DNA of 64,000 bases from Hymenobacter daecheongensis DSM 21074 (GTDB taxonomy: Bacteria > Bacteroidota > Bacteroidia > Cytophagales > Hymenobacteraceae), in the NCBI RefSeq assembly GCF_900141805.1, contig NZ_FQYN01000003.1, positions 62,001 through 126,000 of the forward strand, written 5' to 3'. Shown here piece after piece: positions 16,563 to 25,555 of the stretch. Numbering within the stretch: the first letter of the stretch is position 1; each line of letters starts with the position of its first letter. Under the pieces are notes generated by a model, which was not told the DNA's origin, ran no database searches, and saw nothing but the letters and a program-made list of their open reading frames with translations. The position numbers and the translations under genes are program-made.

Positions 16563-16664
16563 CTGTCATCCTGAGCCTGCGAAGGACCTTATCACACCAG
16601 CGCGAGTCGTTGTTACAACTGTCGTTCTTCCGTGATAAGGTCCTTCGCAGGCTCAGGATGACAG
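16563..16664. repeat. Inverted repeat, family CTGTCATCCTGAGCCTGCGA
   Basis: Arms at 16563-16595 and 16632-16664 are perfect 33-base reverse complements with a 36-base loop. The head resembles that of the GTCATGCTGAGC family, but the body differs. It lies between two genes on the same strand. Confidence 0.88.
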
Positions 16665-16719
16665 ACGGATAGCAACGAATCCGCGAGACTACTCAGCCCC
16701 CACCCTCCACCCCTCTCCC

Positions 16720-18081
16720 ATGCCTACCTCTCCCGCCGAAACCTCGCTGGCGCTGGCCCACCCGCCGCTGCCGGCCACGCCGGCCCCCGAAAAGCTGACG
16801 CTGGCGGCCGTGGCGCTGGGGCTGCTGGCGCTGCTGGCAGCCGCCTGCACGGCCGATGCCGACCGCGCCCGCCTGAGCATGTATCTGGCGCTGGCGCTGC
16901 TCAGCGGCGGCACGCTGGCCTGGGCGGCGCTGAAATTCGGGCCGAAGCCGGCCGGGGTGCAACAGGACAACCTCTGGCTGCGGGCCAGCACCAGCCGCGG
17001 CGCGGGTGCCTGGGTGCTGGGCCTGGTGCTCACGGGCTTTTACGTGCTGCTCTACTGGTTCCCGGCGTACCTCGAAAACCTGATCCGCACCCTCGACCCA
17101 TTCAGCCAAGCGCTGCGCGGCAAGCCCTCGGATCAGTGGTTTCTCTACGGCACCTTCTACACGCTGGCGGTGCTGCTGATGGGCGGGCGGGCGCTGTGGA
17201 AATACCGCCACTCGCGCTACCAGCTCATTCGCACGGGCTCGGTCATGTTTTTCCAGCTTGGGTTCAGCTTCCTTCTGCCCGGCCTGCTGCTGCTGTTTCA
17301 GAAGCCGGAGTTCTATTTCTCCTATTTCTGGCCCCTGAAATACGATTATCTGTTTCCCGGCACCGTGAGCTACCTCCTGCGCGACGGGCAGGCGCTGGGC
17401 GTATTCATGGTGTTCTGGGGCGCGGTAATGTCGTTCTTGGCTACGCCGGTGCTCACCTATTTCTACGGCAAGCGCTGGTACTGCTCGTGGGTGTGCGGCT
17501 GCGGCGGCCTGGCCGAAACCGCCGGCGACCCTTACCGCCAGCTCGCCGACAAAAGCCGGGCCGCCTGGCGCTGGGAAGTACGCATCATCTACTCGGTGCT
17601 GGTCTTTATCGTGCTGGTTACGGCGCTGCTGTGGGCGGCGGCTTCGGGGGCGGTGCCAGTGCTGCAGCCCATTGCCGAAGGACTGAGCAAAACCTACGGC
17701 TTCGTGATTGGGGCCGTATTCTCGGGTGTGGTGGGCGTGGGCTTCTACCCCATTATGGGGGCGCGGGTGTGGTGCCGCTTCGGCTGCCCGATGGCCGCAT
17801 ATCTTGGTCTGCTCCAAAAGCACTTTTCCCGCTTCCGCATCAGTACCAACGGGGCGCAGTGCATTTCGTGCGGCAACTGCTCCAACGTGTGCGAGATGGG
17901 CATTGATGTGAAGCAGTACGCCCAGCGCGGCGAGCCCATCATCCGGGCCTCGTGCGTGGGCTGCGGCATGTGCAGCACGGCCTGCCCCCGCGGCGTGCTC
18001 AACCTGGAGAATGGCCCCCGCGAGGGGCGGTATCAGGCTTCGCCGCTGATTCATTCGGATAGCCTGCAGATTTTGAGCTGA
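16720..18081 (+). CDS. Membrane polyferredoxin (NapH/NosR/RdxA-like 4Fe-4S protein)
   Basis: A 453-residue protein with about seven membrane helices and a C-terminal ferredoxin domain. Cysteine motifs are C255/C259/C261 (YCSWVCGC) and C352/C356 (WCRFGCP), the paired CxxxC motifs of NapH/NosR-type membrane proteins. Two 4Fe-4S sites follow: C381/C384/C387/C391 and C412/C415/C418/C422, the second ending in CP. It would accept electrons from a cytosolic reductase and pass them through or across the membrane. The preceding FAD reductase and small membrane protein are the likely partners. No nitrate, nitrous-oxide or cbb3 oxidase genes are in view, so the final acceptor is unknown. Confidence 0.88.
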   Translation: MPTSPAETSLALAHPPLPATPAPEKLTLAAVALGLLALLAAACTADADRARLSMYLALALLSGGTLAWAALKFGPKPAGVQQDNLWLRASTSRGAGAWVLGLVLTGFYVLLYWFPAYLENLIRTLDPFSQALRGKPSDQWFLYGTFYTLAVLLMGGRALWKYRHSRYQLIRTGSVMFFQLGFSFLLPGLLLLFQKPEFYFSYFWPLKYDYLFPGTVSYLLRDGQALGVFMVFWGAVMSFLATPVLTYFYGKRWYCSWVCGCGGLAETAGDPYRQLADKSRAAWRWEVRIIYSVLVFIVLVTALLWAAASGAVPVLQPIAEGLSKTYGFVIGAVFSGVVGVGFYPIMGARVWCRFGCPMAAYLGLLQKHFSRFRISTNGAQCISCGNCSNVCEMGIDVKQYAQRGEPIIRASCVGCGMCSTACPRGVLNLENGPREGRYQASPLIHSDSLQILS

Positions 18082-18477
18082 TTAATGTGGAGGAGTGCGT
18101 AATAAGCTGCTCAGGGATAGTACTAATTGTGGTAGGTGACGAATCTATCTAGGCTCTGCTCCTTGGATATAATCGTAGCTATGACCTCCCTCCAAGAGCA
18201 AGTGTGACTTTCGCCTCCTTAAGCGGCGGGCTACCGGCGTGGTACTTTGGCGGGGTAGGAATTCAGCTGGGGTATTTACGCTACTCATTCCTGCGGGGTA
18301 TTTTGAGAGCGAATGATGGTAAACCAGTTTCTTAAACTCGCTCAGTGTTACAGCGGCCTGCTGGCCACTAACTACCAGGTTGATTCCTGTCGTTTACTGG
18401 AAGGAGAAAAGCCTACCTTTAATTTTCGCCGGTGTTGGCTATCCCACCCACGCGGTAGCCGACTGTAATTACCCGCC
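18082..18477. other. 396-base gap without a recognisable gene
   Basis: Both strands are interrupted by stops. The only signals seen are a TACTTTGG at about 18241 and a TACCTTTA at about 18413, both imperfect -7-like boxes that could serve the lipoprotein gene at 18478. No long palindrome is present, unlike most other gaps here. Confidence 0.5.
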
Positions 18478-19068
18478 ATGAAAACTGTCCTACTCCGCTC
18501 GTTCTTGGTACTCGTGTTTTTGGGGTTGCTCCCCGTGTCCTGCTGCCGACAGGCAACGCGTGACTACGTATACCTGAAGGCCATGGACCTGGGGTTGGCC
18601 GACGATGCCGGCAAGCCGCTCACCAGCGGCGCTCGCACCTCGGCAGCGGAGTTGCGGGCCACACTGCGGTTCCAACTCGACTTTGTAGCCCAAGGCTCAG
18701 CCGGCTCGCCTTTCATCGGCCCTGCCCAGGCGTTGCAGTGCGCTGACGAAGGAACAAAGGGATTAAAGTCGGAAGTGACCGAGGTGGTCCTGACCAGTAC
18801 CGGACTCTTTAACGGCAGGGCCGCGGGCCAGTCGCTGAATTCCTTCGTGAGCTGCTCCGTTGAGAATAGCCGCGCGGAATTCCCATTGTCTCAACTCCCG
18901 GATTCGCTTAAAACCAAAACTTGGCAGTTATACCGGCTAAACAGCTCCATTGTGTTGCGCATCAGCCCCAAGCCCGCCGATAACGCCCGCCAGCAGTTCC
19001 AGATTCGCCTGCGGCTGGCCAACGCCCAGGAACTCACGCAAAGCACCCCGGATGTTATTTGGAACTGA
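18478..19068 (+). CDS. Lipoprotein of unknown function
   Basis: A 196-residue protein starting at the ATG at 18478, with a signal peptide ending in a LLPVSC lipobox (Cys at residue 22, followed by a second Cys). The mature part is mostly beta in character (ATLRFQLDFVAQG, FQIRLRLANAQEL), with two further cysteines that could pair. It resembles short Bacteroidota lipoproteins annotated only as DUFs; I do not assign a family. GC content is slightly below that of its neighbours and it stands alone between two gene-free stretches. Confidence 0.72.
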   Translation: MKTVLLRSFLVLVFLGLLPVSCCRQATRDYVYLKAMDLGLADDAGKPLTSGARTSAAELRATLRFQLDFVAQGSAGSPFIGPAQALQCADEGTKGLKSEVTEVVLTSTGLFNGRAAGQSLNSFVSCSVENSRAEFPLSQLPDSLKTKTWQLYRLNSSIVLRISPKPADNARQQFQIRLRLANAQELTQSTPDVIWN

Positions 19069-19295
19069 GGCCCGACACCCCAGCAGGCAGCACCTGCCAC
19101 CTCGAAGATACTCCTTCCGCCCGATGCTAAATACCCGGCCTGGGCCGTCGAGCAAAGCCGAGGTCGTTGCCAAGGCGTCCAATCAAACGGTGGTCTAGGT
19201 ACAGACGCAAGATATTTTACAAGCTGTAAATGAGCGTTTTCAATACGCAAAAAACACAACTTACACCACGAAGTTCGGTCCTATGCCCGCTTCGG

Positions 19296-20297
19296 CTACC
19301 GCAAAAACCCCAGCAGCGCCTTGTGAAACTCAGCCGGCACTTCCAGATGCGGAATGTGGCCTACTTTCTCCAACTCCACCAGTTTCGCGCCTTTTATCTG
19401 GGCGGCGGTGCGGCGGCCTAGGGCCGGATACAGGCCCAGCTGAGCTAGCGTTTTCGGGTCTTTTATCAGCCCTTTGCCCACCACGGTGCGGTCCTGCTGG
19501 CCGATGATGAGCAGCGTTGGCACCGCGAGGCGGCCGAATTCGTAGCTCACCGGCTGCTGGTAAATCATGTCGAAGGTGAGGGCATTGGCGCGGGCTACTT
19601 TCCCAAAGTCGGGGCTGCGGGTCTGGGCGGCCAAGGGCAGCAGCCACTGGTCGTGGGCGGCGGGGTAGCCGCCGGGGTAGTAGGTTGCGTGGTACTTGCG
19701 CAGGCTGGCTTCGGTGGTTTGGCGCTCGGCGGCTTCGGCCTGATCTACGCTCTGAAACGGCACGCCCACGCGGTAGTCTTCGAGGCCGATGGGGTTTTCC
19801 AGCACCAGCTTTTCGGTAGCTTCCGGGTAGAGCAGCGCGAAGCGCGTAGCCAGCATCCCGCCCATGCTATGCCCCACGATAATGGCCTTCGACACGCCCA
19901 GCGTATCGAGCAGCCGCTTGGTGTTGCGGGCCAGCTGATGAAAGGAGTAATGCAGATCGGCTTTATCAGACTTGCCAAAGCCGATCTGATCGGGCACCAC
20001 TACGCGGAATCCGGCGGCCGTCAGCACCCTGATGGTTTCGCGCCAATACGCCCCAAAGAAGTTTTTGCCGTGCAGCAGCACTACGGTATGGCCGTTGGCG
20101 GGGGCAGTGGTGGGCACCTCCATATAGGCCATGCGCAGCGCCTGCCCTTCCAGCTTTAGCGACAGGATCTGCACCGGAAACGGGTATTCATAACCGTCGA
20201 GGGTCGCATTGAGCGAGGTGGACGGAAGAGTTTGGGCCAGAGCCGGCAGCCGCAGCAGCAACCCCAGCAACAAAGCAGCCTGGAAACGGAGAAGCAT
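19296..20297 (-). CDS. Secreted alpha/beta hydrolase
   Basis: A 333-residue protein with a cleavable signal peptide (to about residue 21, ALA). The fold motifs are the oxyanion loop LLHGKNFFG at 75-83 and the nucleophile elbow GHSMGG with S144. Acid D269 (LLIIGQQDRTV) and H314 (KVGHIPHLE) complete the triad. The insert between the core strands forms a cap of about 60 residues. It resembles haloalkane dehalogenase/epoxide-hydrolase-like members of the superfamily, but no halide-binding Trp pair is obvious, so an esterase or lipase activity is equally likely. It is probably periplasmic and is a single gene. Confidence 0.9.
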   Translation of the reverse strand: MLLRFQAALLLGLLLRLPALAQTLPSTSLNATLDGYEYPFPVQILSLKLEGQALRMAYMEVPTTAPANGHTVVLLHGKNFFGAYWRETIRVLTAAGFRVVVPDQIGFGKSDKADLHYSFHQLARNTKRLLDTLGVSKAIIVGHSMGGMLATRFALLYPEATEKLVLENPIGLEDYRVGVPFQSVDQAEAAERQTTEASLRKYHATYYPGGYPAAHDQWLLPLAAQTRSPDFGKVARANALTFDMIYQQPVSYEFGRLAVPTLLIIGQQDRTVVGKGLIKDPKTLAQLGLYPALGRRTAAQIKGAKLVELEKVGHIPHLEVPAEFHKALLGFLR

Positions 20298-20392
20298 AAG
20301 CGCAGAGCGAAGGTGGCCTCCTACTACGCCAAACAGCTACTTGAGGACATCGGACCGAATTTTCCGCCGCCGCTAGCCATTTGCGTAGTGCG

Positions 20393-21112
20393 CTACTGAG
20401 CGGGCGTTTCGGCCAGCTCGGCCAGGTGGCCGGTTATGATTTCGCGCAGTTCGGCCAGCCGCCGGGCCACGGTGTTCAGGTCGCGGGCGGTGGCGGCGGG
20501 CGTGATGGCGCGGGTGGTGAGGTAGCGGGCCAGGGCGGTGTGGTCGTGCAGAATTTCTTCTAGCTCGCGCTGCGCGGCCTGCCACTCGTAGGCTCGGTCG
20601 CGACTCAGGTAGGCGTAGCGCAGCTCAATGGTGAGGCTGACCAGCTCGGCCAGCATCGAGAGCATTTCTTCTTCCTGGGGCTCGATGGGGCGCGGCTCGC
20701 GGCCAATCACGCAGAGCGAGCCGATATTGGAGCCATCGGGCATGTGCAGGGCGGCGCCGGCATAGAAGCGCAGCCCCGCCGACTGCGCCACGTAGGGGTT
20801 CACCAGGCTGCACGCCTCCGTGTTCAGGTCGGTGAAGGTGAGCACCTTGCTTTGCAGAATAGCCGCCGAGCACAGGCTGTCGGGCCGGGGCACGGGCTCC
20901 AGGCCCGGCAGGCCCTCGTTGGCTTTGAAAAACACTTCGTGCTCATCGACCAGCGAAATCAGCGAGATGGGCAGGTTGAACATTTGGGCCGCCAGCGCCA
21001 CGTACTCGTCGAAAATCGGCTCGGGCGTGGTGTTCAGAATCTGGTAGTGGTGCAGGCTGCGCACACGGCCCGCATCATTGGTAGGAATCAGGGACTCGGG
21101 CAGCATGTTCAT
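20393..21112 (-). CDS. GAF-domain protein
   Basis: A 239-residue cytosolic protein started at the ATG at 21112 (MNMLPESLIPTNDAGRV). Residues 15-170 form a GAF domain of the kind found at the start of many Bacteroidota sensor kinases: RVRSLHHYQILNTTPEPIFDEYVALAAQMF, then ISLVDEHEVFFKAN and GSLCVIGREPR (in pieces). The last 70 residues form a helical coiled region with no histidine-kinase, cyclase or HTH domain. It may act as a ligand or redox sensor in trans with another protein. It is monocistronic and preceded by a good -7 box at 21173. Confidence 0.85.
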   Translation of the reverse strand: MNMLPESLIPTNDAGRVRSLHHYQILNTTPEPIFDEYVALAAQMFNLPISLISLVDEHEVFFKANEGLPGLEPVPRPDSLCSAAILQSKVLTFTDLNTEACSLVNPYVAQSAGLRFYAGAALHMPDGSNIGSLCVIGREPRPIEPQEEEMLSMLAELVSLTIELRYAYLSRDRAYEWQAAQRELEEILHDHTALARYLTTRAITPAATARDLNTVARRLAELREIITGHLAELAETPAQ

Positions 21113-21172
21113 AGCGAGGGAGAAGAAGAGCAAGAAAACAGAAGCAGGGGCCTTCCCAACCGCCGGAATTAT

Positions 21173-21180
21173 CAAAAGTA
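21173..21180 (-). promoter_or_regulatory. Candidate -7 promoter element TACTTTTG
   Basis: Reverse-strand TACTTTTG, a full match to TAnnTTTG, lies 61 bases upstream of the GAF-protein ATG and just past the stop of bcp at 21202. Confidence 0.5.
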
Positions 21181-21201
21181 CGCTATTCCGGCGGGCCGGG
21201 C

Positions 21202-21666
21202 TTACGCCGTCTGAGCCAGCTTTTCCAAAACCTGCTTGGCGTTGCGCACATGGTCGGTGGCGCCGCTCATCGAGTTGAAGATGTACTGGATGACGCCGTT
21301 TTTGTCAATCACGAACGTGACGCGGCCGGGCAGCAGGCCCAGCAGGGCGCGGGGCACTTCGTAGCGTTTGCGCACCTGGCCGCCGGCATCGGCCAGCAGT
21401 GGGAACGGCAGCCGGTGCTTCTCAGTGAATTTCTGGTGCGACTGCTCATCGTCGGAGCTGATGCCCACTACCTCGGCCCCCAAGTCCTGAAAATCCTCGT
21501 ACTGGTCGCGGAACGAGCAGGCCTGCGCCGTGCAGCCGGGCGTGTCGTCTTTGGGGTAGAAATACAGCACCACACTGCGCTGGCCGCGCTGGTCGGCCAG
21601 CCGGAAAGTGTCGCCGGTGGTGGTTTTGAGGGTGAAATCGGGAGCCTGGTCGCCTACCTGAAGCAT
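21202..21666 (-). CDS. bcp: Thioredoxin-dependent peroxiredoxin, Bcp/PrxQ type
   Basis: A 154-residue thioredoxin-fold peroxidase. The ATG at 21666 begins [11 protein letters not shown], the normal N-terminus; the longer open frame upstream is spurious. [14 protein letters not shown] holds the peroxidatic C45 and the resolving C50 five residues later, the atypical 2-Cys pattern of PrxQ. It reduces H2O2 and organic hydroperoxides in the cytosol, recycled by thioredoxin. Length is normal. It lies divergent from the glycosyltransferase at 21848. Confidence 0.96.
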   Translation of the reverse strand: MLQVGDQAPDFTLKTTTGDTFRLADQRGQRSVVLYFYPKDDTPGCTAQACSFRDQYEDFQDLGAEVVGISSDDEQSHQKFTEKHRLPFPLLADAGGQVRKRYEVPRALLGLLPGRVTFVIDKNGVIQYIFNSMSGATDHVRNAKQVLEKLAQTA

Positions 21667-21847
21667 GAAGCGGGAGTTGAGAAGGAGAGATAATATAGCG
21701 TGAAAGCAATTTGCGCCGCCGAAGGTTTCGGCGCGCCTGATGATTCTGCCACTTCTGCGCCGCATCTTTGCGGCGCTGCCGGAGGTTTCCGCCGGCCGGC
21801 CCGCTTCGCGGCGCAATCCGTATCCGCCGTCCTCTCGTTTGTTGCCA

Positions 21848-22558
21848 ATGCCCTTTTCGCCCCCCGCCCCGCTCATCGACGTCATCATTCCCGCCTACAA
21901 CGAAGAGCAATCCATTGGGCGCGTGCTGGCCGAGATTCCGGCCGGGCTGGTGCGCGAAGTGCTGGTGGTCGATAACAACTCCCGCGACCAGACCGGGGCC
22001 GTGGCCCAAGCCGCCGGGGCCACCGTGCTGCGCGAGCCCCGCCCCGGCTACGGCCACGCCTGCCTGGCCGGCATGGCCCACTGCTTCGCCCGCCCCGCGG
22101 CCGAGCAGCCCGAAATCATCGTATTTCTGGACGGCGACTACTCCGACTACCCCGAGGAAATGCCCCGGCTGCTGGCCCCGCTGCTGCGCGGCGAGGCCGA
22201 CATGGTCATTGGCTCGCGGGCGCTGGGCGAGCGGGAAAGCGGGTCTATGCTGCCCCAGCAGATTTTCGGCAACTGGCTGGCCACCTCGCTCATGCGGGCC
22301 TTCTACGGGGCCCGCTTCACCGACCTGGGCCCCTTCCGCGCCATCCGCACCGAGGCACTGAAGCAGATTGGAATGGAAGACAAAACCTACGGCTGGACGG
22401 TGGAAATGCAGCTGAAAGCCGCCAAGCTGAAGCTGCGCAGCCAGGAAGTGCCCGTGCGCTACCGCCGCCGCATCGGCATCTCCAAGGTTTCGGGCACGGT
22501 GCGCGGCACGCTGGGGGCCGGCTACAAGATTCTCTGGACGATTTTCAAGTACTTGTGA
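21848..22558 (+). CDS. Family 2 glycosyltransferase, dolichol/polyprenyl-phosphate sugar synthase-like
   Basis: A 236-residue GT-A enzyme begun at the ATG at 21848, right before the strand [12 protein letters not shown]. Motifs VVDNNS (40-45) and LDGDYSD (94-100) bind the nucleotide-sugar and metal; GSRALG and RAIRTEAL follow as in polyprenyl-phosphate mannose or glucose synthases. It has no C-terminal membrane helices. It likely loads a sugar onto a polyprenyl phosphate that the GT-C enzyme encoded two genes later (24203) could use. It is the first gene of a three-gene glycosyltransferase unit. Confidence 0.88.
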   Translation: MPFSPPAPLIDVIIPAYNEEQSIGRVLAEIPAGLVREVLVVDNNSRDQTGAVAQAAGATVLREPRPGYGHACLAGMAHCFARPAAEQPEIIVFLDGDYSDYPEEMPRLLAPLLRGEADMVIGSRALGERESGSMLPQQIFGNWLATSLMRAFYGARFTDLGPFRAIRTEALKQIGMEDKTYGWTVEMQLKAAKLKLRSQEVPVRYRRRIGISKVSGTVRGTLGAGYKILWTIFKYL

Positions 22559-22590
22559 GGGGTGACTGTTGCAGTTGCCACCACACCACG

Positions 22591-22683
22591 TGTCATGCTG
22601 AGCTTGTCGAAGCATCTCTCCCGCTTCGTTGGGTTACCATGGCAATGAAGCGGGAGAGATGCTTCGACAAGCTCAGCATGACA
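22591..22683. repeat. Inverted repeat, family GTCATGCTGAGCTTGTCGAA, copy 2
   Basis: Arms at 22591-22627 and 22647-22683 are exact reverse complements of 37 bases. Here it separates two genes on the same strand, so it does not always mark a transcript end. Confidence 0.9.
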
Positions 22684-22745
22684 GTACATTGGCGCATTGC
22701 TAACTACCCCACCACCCTCCAAAACCCACGCCCCAGGCAGTTAAA

Positions 22746-24206
22746 ATGGAAATTGCGCTTTTAGTCCTCTACGGGCTGTGCCTGGTCTTTATTCTGGGCT
22801 TCAGCTTGTCGCAATTCCACCTCACGCGGCTGGCCCGCCGCGCCTACCGCCGCCCGCCCGCACCCGCGCCTGCCGCACCCGCGCATTGGCCGCTCGTCAC
22901 GGTGCAATTGCCCATCTATAATGAGCGCTACGTGGTGGAGCGCGTCATCGATGCCATGGCCGCCCTCGACTACCCCACCGACCGCCTCCACATCCAGGTC
23001 CTCGACGACTCCACCGACGAAACCGTGGCCCTGGCCGCCGCCCGTATCGCGCACCACCGCCAGCGCGGCCTGCGCCTCGACCATGTGCGCCGCCCCTCCC
23101 GCGAGGGCTACAAAGCCGGTGCCCTGGCCCACGGCCTGCTACACACCAATGGCGAGTTTATTGCCATTTTCGACGCCGACTTCGTGCCCGCGCCCGACTT
23201 CCTGCGCCGCACCATCCCCCACTTCTCCGCCCCCGACGTGGGCGTGGTCCAAACTCGCTGGACGCACCTCAACCAGCCCGATTCGTTGCTTACCGAGCTG
23301 CAGGCATTTGGGCTGAACGCGCACTTTTTGGTGGAGCAGGTGGGCCGCACCGCGGGCGGGCACTTCATCAACTTCAACGGCACGGGCGGCGTGTGGCGGC
23401 GCACCTGCATCGAGCAGGCCGGCGGCTGGCATGCCGATACGCTCACCGAAGACCTCGACCTGAGCTACCGGGCGCAGCTGCGGGGCTGGCGCTTCGTGTA
23501 CCTGCCGCTGGTGGCCGCGCCCGCCGAGCTGCCCGCCGCCATGGACGCGCTCCGCTCGCAGCAGTTTCGCTGGAACAAGGGCGGGGCCGAAACCGCCCGC
23601 AAGCACCTGGGCCGCGTGCTGCGCTCGGGCCTGGCGCTGAGTACGAAAGTGCACGCCACGTTTCATCTGCTAAACAGCACCGTGTTCATTGCCATTCTGC
23701 TGATGGCCGTGCTGAGCGTGCCGCTGGTATTTGTGCGCGAGCGGCTGCCTGGGTTCAAGCTGGTTTTTCAGCTGGCCTCGGTGTTTTTGCTGGCGCTGGC
23801 CCCACTTATCTATTACTATTTCACGGCGTGGCGGCTGGCCGAGCCCGCCCGGCCCTGGCCGGCTTTCGTGCCGAAATTCCTGCTGTTTCTGGCCATGTCG
23901 ATGGGGCTTTCGCTGCACAATGCGCTGGCCGTGGCGGCGGGACTGGCGGGGCGCAAATCGGCCTTCATCCGCACACCCAAAATGGGGCTGGTGCGGCCGG
24001 CCGGCCGCTGGCAGCGCCGCTACCGCACCCAGGGCCTCGATGTTCGTACCGTGCTGGAAGGCGTGCTCACGCTGTATTTCCTGTTCGGGCTGGGGGCCGG
24101 AATCCACTTCGGCAATTTGGGCCTGCTGCCGCTGCACCTGCTGCTCACGGTGGGGTTTGGGCTGGTGTTCTATTATTCGGTGCGGCATAATCGATTGGCG
24201 GCATGA
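22746..24206 (+). CDS. Processive-type membrane family 2 glycosyltransferase
   Basis: A 486-residue protein with an N-terminal membrane helix (3-22), a cytosolic GT-A domain and four or five C-terminal helices. It has all four elements of cellulose/hyaluronan-synthase-like enzymes: DD at 87-88, DAD at 143-145, TED at 234-236 and QxxRW at 272-276. The layout matches ceramide-glucosyltransferase-like and cellulose-synthase-like bacterial proteins. It makes a polysaccharide or glycolipid at the inner membrane from a UDP- or GDP-sugar. It overlaps the next gene by 4 bases (ATGA), so the two are translationally coupled. Confidence 0.92.
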   Translation: MEIALLVLYGLCLVFILGFSLSQFHLTRLARRAYRRPPAPAPAAPAHWPLVTVQLPIYNERYVVERVIDAMAALDYPTDRLHIQVLDDSTDETVALAAARIAHHRQRGLRLDHVRRPSREGYKAGALAHGLLHTNGEFIAIFDADFVPAPDFLRRTIPHFSAPDVGVVQTRWTHLNQPDSLLTELQAFGLNAHFLVEQVGRTAGGHFINFNGTGGVWRRTCIEQAGGWHADTLTEDLDLSYRAQLRGWRFVYLPLVAAPAELPAAMDALRSQQFRWNKGGAETARKHLGRVLRSGLALSTKVHATFHLLNSTVFIAILLMAVLSVPLVFVRERLPGFKLVFQLASVFLLALAPLIYYYFTAWRLAEPARPWPAFVPKFLLFLAMSMGLSLHNALAVAAGLAGRKSAFIRTPKMGLVRPAGRWQRRYRTQGLDVRTVLEGVLTLYFLFGLGAGIHFGNLGLLPLHLLLTVGFGLVFYYSVRHNRLAA

Positions 24207-25537
24207 GCCGGCGGCCCCTCATTGCCAGCCAGATAGTGGCGCTACTGGGCAGCGCCGCCGCCTACGGGCTGCTGGCCTACGCCACGCCGCGCCCGGCGTT
24301 CGGGCAGCTGCTGCTGCTGTTTGCCGCCGCGTTCGGGGGCTATGCGTGGCTGCTGCACCGGCCGCTGCCGGTGCGCTCCGGTCTGCTAGCGGCGCTGCTG
24401 CTGCGCCTGCTCTGGCTCCCGGCCCTGCCCGCCCTCTCCGACGATTACCACCGCTTCCGCTGGGATGGTGCCCTCGTGGCCGCGGGCCAAAACCCCTACC
24501 GCGCCCGCCCTGATGAGCTAGCCGGCCCCGCGGCGGCGCGGGCCGCCGCGCCCAGTTCGCCGCTGGCCGCGCTGTACCCCCGGATGAACTCGCCGCACTA
24601 CTACTCGGTGTATCCGCCCGTGTGCCAGGCCATTTTCGGGGCGGCCAGCTGGCTGTTTCCGAGCAATGAGCGGGGGTTCGTGCTGATGCTGCGCCTCGTG
24701 CTGCTGGCGGCGGAGGCTGGCACGGCGCTGCTGCTGCTGGCGCTGCTGCGCCACTTCGGGCTGGCGGCCGAAAAGGGGTTTCTGTACTTGCTTAACCCGC
24801 TGGTCATCGTGGAGCTGACCGGCAATCTGCACTTCGAGGCGCTGCTGATCTGTGGGCTGCTGGCGGCGCTGTGGGCGCTGGCGCGGGGCCGGCGGGGGCT
24901 GTCGGCGGCGGCACTGGCTTTGAGCATTGGGGCGAAGCTGCTGCCGCTGCTGCTATTGCCGCTGCTGCTGCGCCGGCTGGGCTGGCAGGCTTTTTTGAAG
25001 TACGCGGCCCTAGTAGCGGGCGGACTGCTGCTGTTGTTTATTCCGTTCCTGACCACGGAACTGGTACAGAATGTGGGCCGCAGCCTCGACCTGTATTTTC
25101 ACAAATTCGAGTTCAACGCCAGCCTGTATTATCTGGCGCGGGCCATCGGCTACCAGCTTAGCGGCTACAATGAAATTGCCCACATCGGCACAGGGCTGGG
25201 GGTGCTGGCGGTGGTCTGGCTGGCCGCCGTTATCAGGCTGGAGAAGCAGCCCACCCTCCGCACGTTGCCTGCTGCGGCGCTGGCGGCACTGACGGGCTAC
25301 TATCTGCTGGCTACTACCGTGCATCCGTGGTATCTCACGCCGCTGGTGGCGCTGAGCGTGCTCACGCGCTGGCGGTTCGCAGTGGTGTGGTCGGGGGCGG
25401 CGGTGCTGTCGTATGGAGCCTACCGCAGCGCGGTGTATGCCGAAAACCTGGCGCTGGTGGCGCTGGAATACGCAGTGGTACTGACCGTGCTGGGCTGGGA
25501 AATCTGGCACAGGAAGCGCGCATCAGCCGCTTTATAG
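24203..25537 (+). CDS. GT-C membrane mannosyltransferase-like protein (GT87/DUF2029-like)
   Basis: A 444-residue protein of about 11 membrane helices. After the third helix comes LSDDYHRFRWDG, an acidic pair in the first large periplasmic loop as in polyprenyl-phosphate-mannose-dependent GT-C enzymes. A later YYSVYPPVCQAIFG loop also fits alpha-mannosyltransferases of this group. It starts inside the stop of the upstream processive GT2 and is the last gene of the 21848-25537 unit. The donor could be the polyprenyl sugar made by the first gene. The acceptor is unknown. Confidence 0.82.
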   Translation: MSRRPLIASQIVALLGSAAAYGLLAYATPRPAFGQLLLLFAAAFGGYAWLLHRPLPVRSGLLAALLLRLLWLPALPALSDDYHRFRWDGALVAAGQNPYRARPDELAGPAAARAAAPSSPLAALYPRMNSPHYYSVYPPVCQAIFGAASWLFPSNERGFVLMLRLVLLAAEAGTALLLLALLRHFGLAAEKGFLYLLNPLVIVELTGNLHFEALLICGLLAALWALARGRRGLSAAALALSIGAKLLPLLLLPLLLRRLGWQAFLKYAALVAGGLLLLFIPFLTTELVQNVGRSLDLYFHKFEFNASLYYLARAIGYQLSGYNEIAHIGTGLGVLAVVWLAAVIRLEKQPTLRTLPAAALAALTGYYLLATTVHPWYLTPLVALSVLTRWRFAVVWSGAAVLSYGAYRSAVYAENLALVALEYAVVLTVLGWEIWHRKRASAAL

Positions 25538-25555
25538 CAGCTTGGCGCGGCTGGC

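Noticed and set aside
18082..18477. Hidden small gene in the 396-base gap
   Set aside because: No frame on either strand has a convincing start, length and composition.
20393..21112. GAF protein as a histidine kinase
   Set aside because: Only 70 residues follow the GAF domain and no H, N or G boxes are present.
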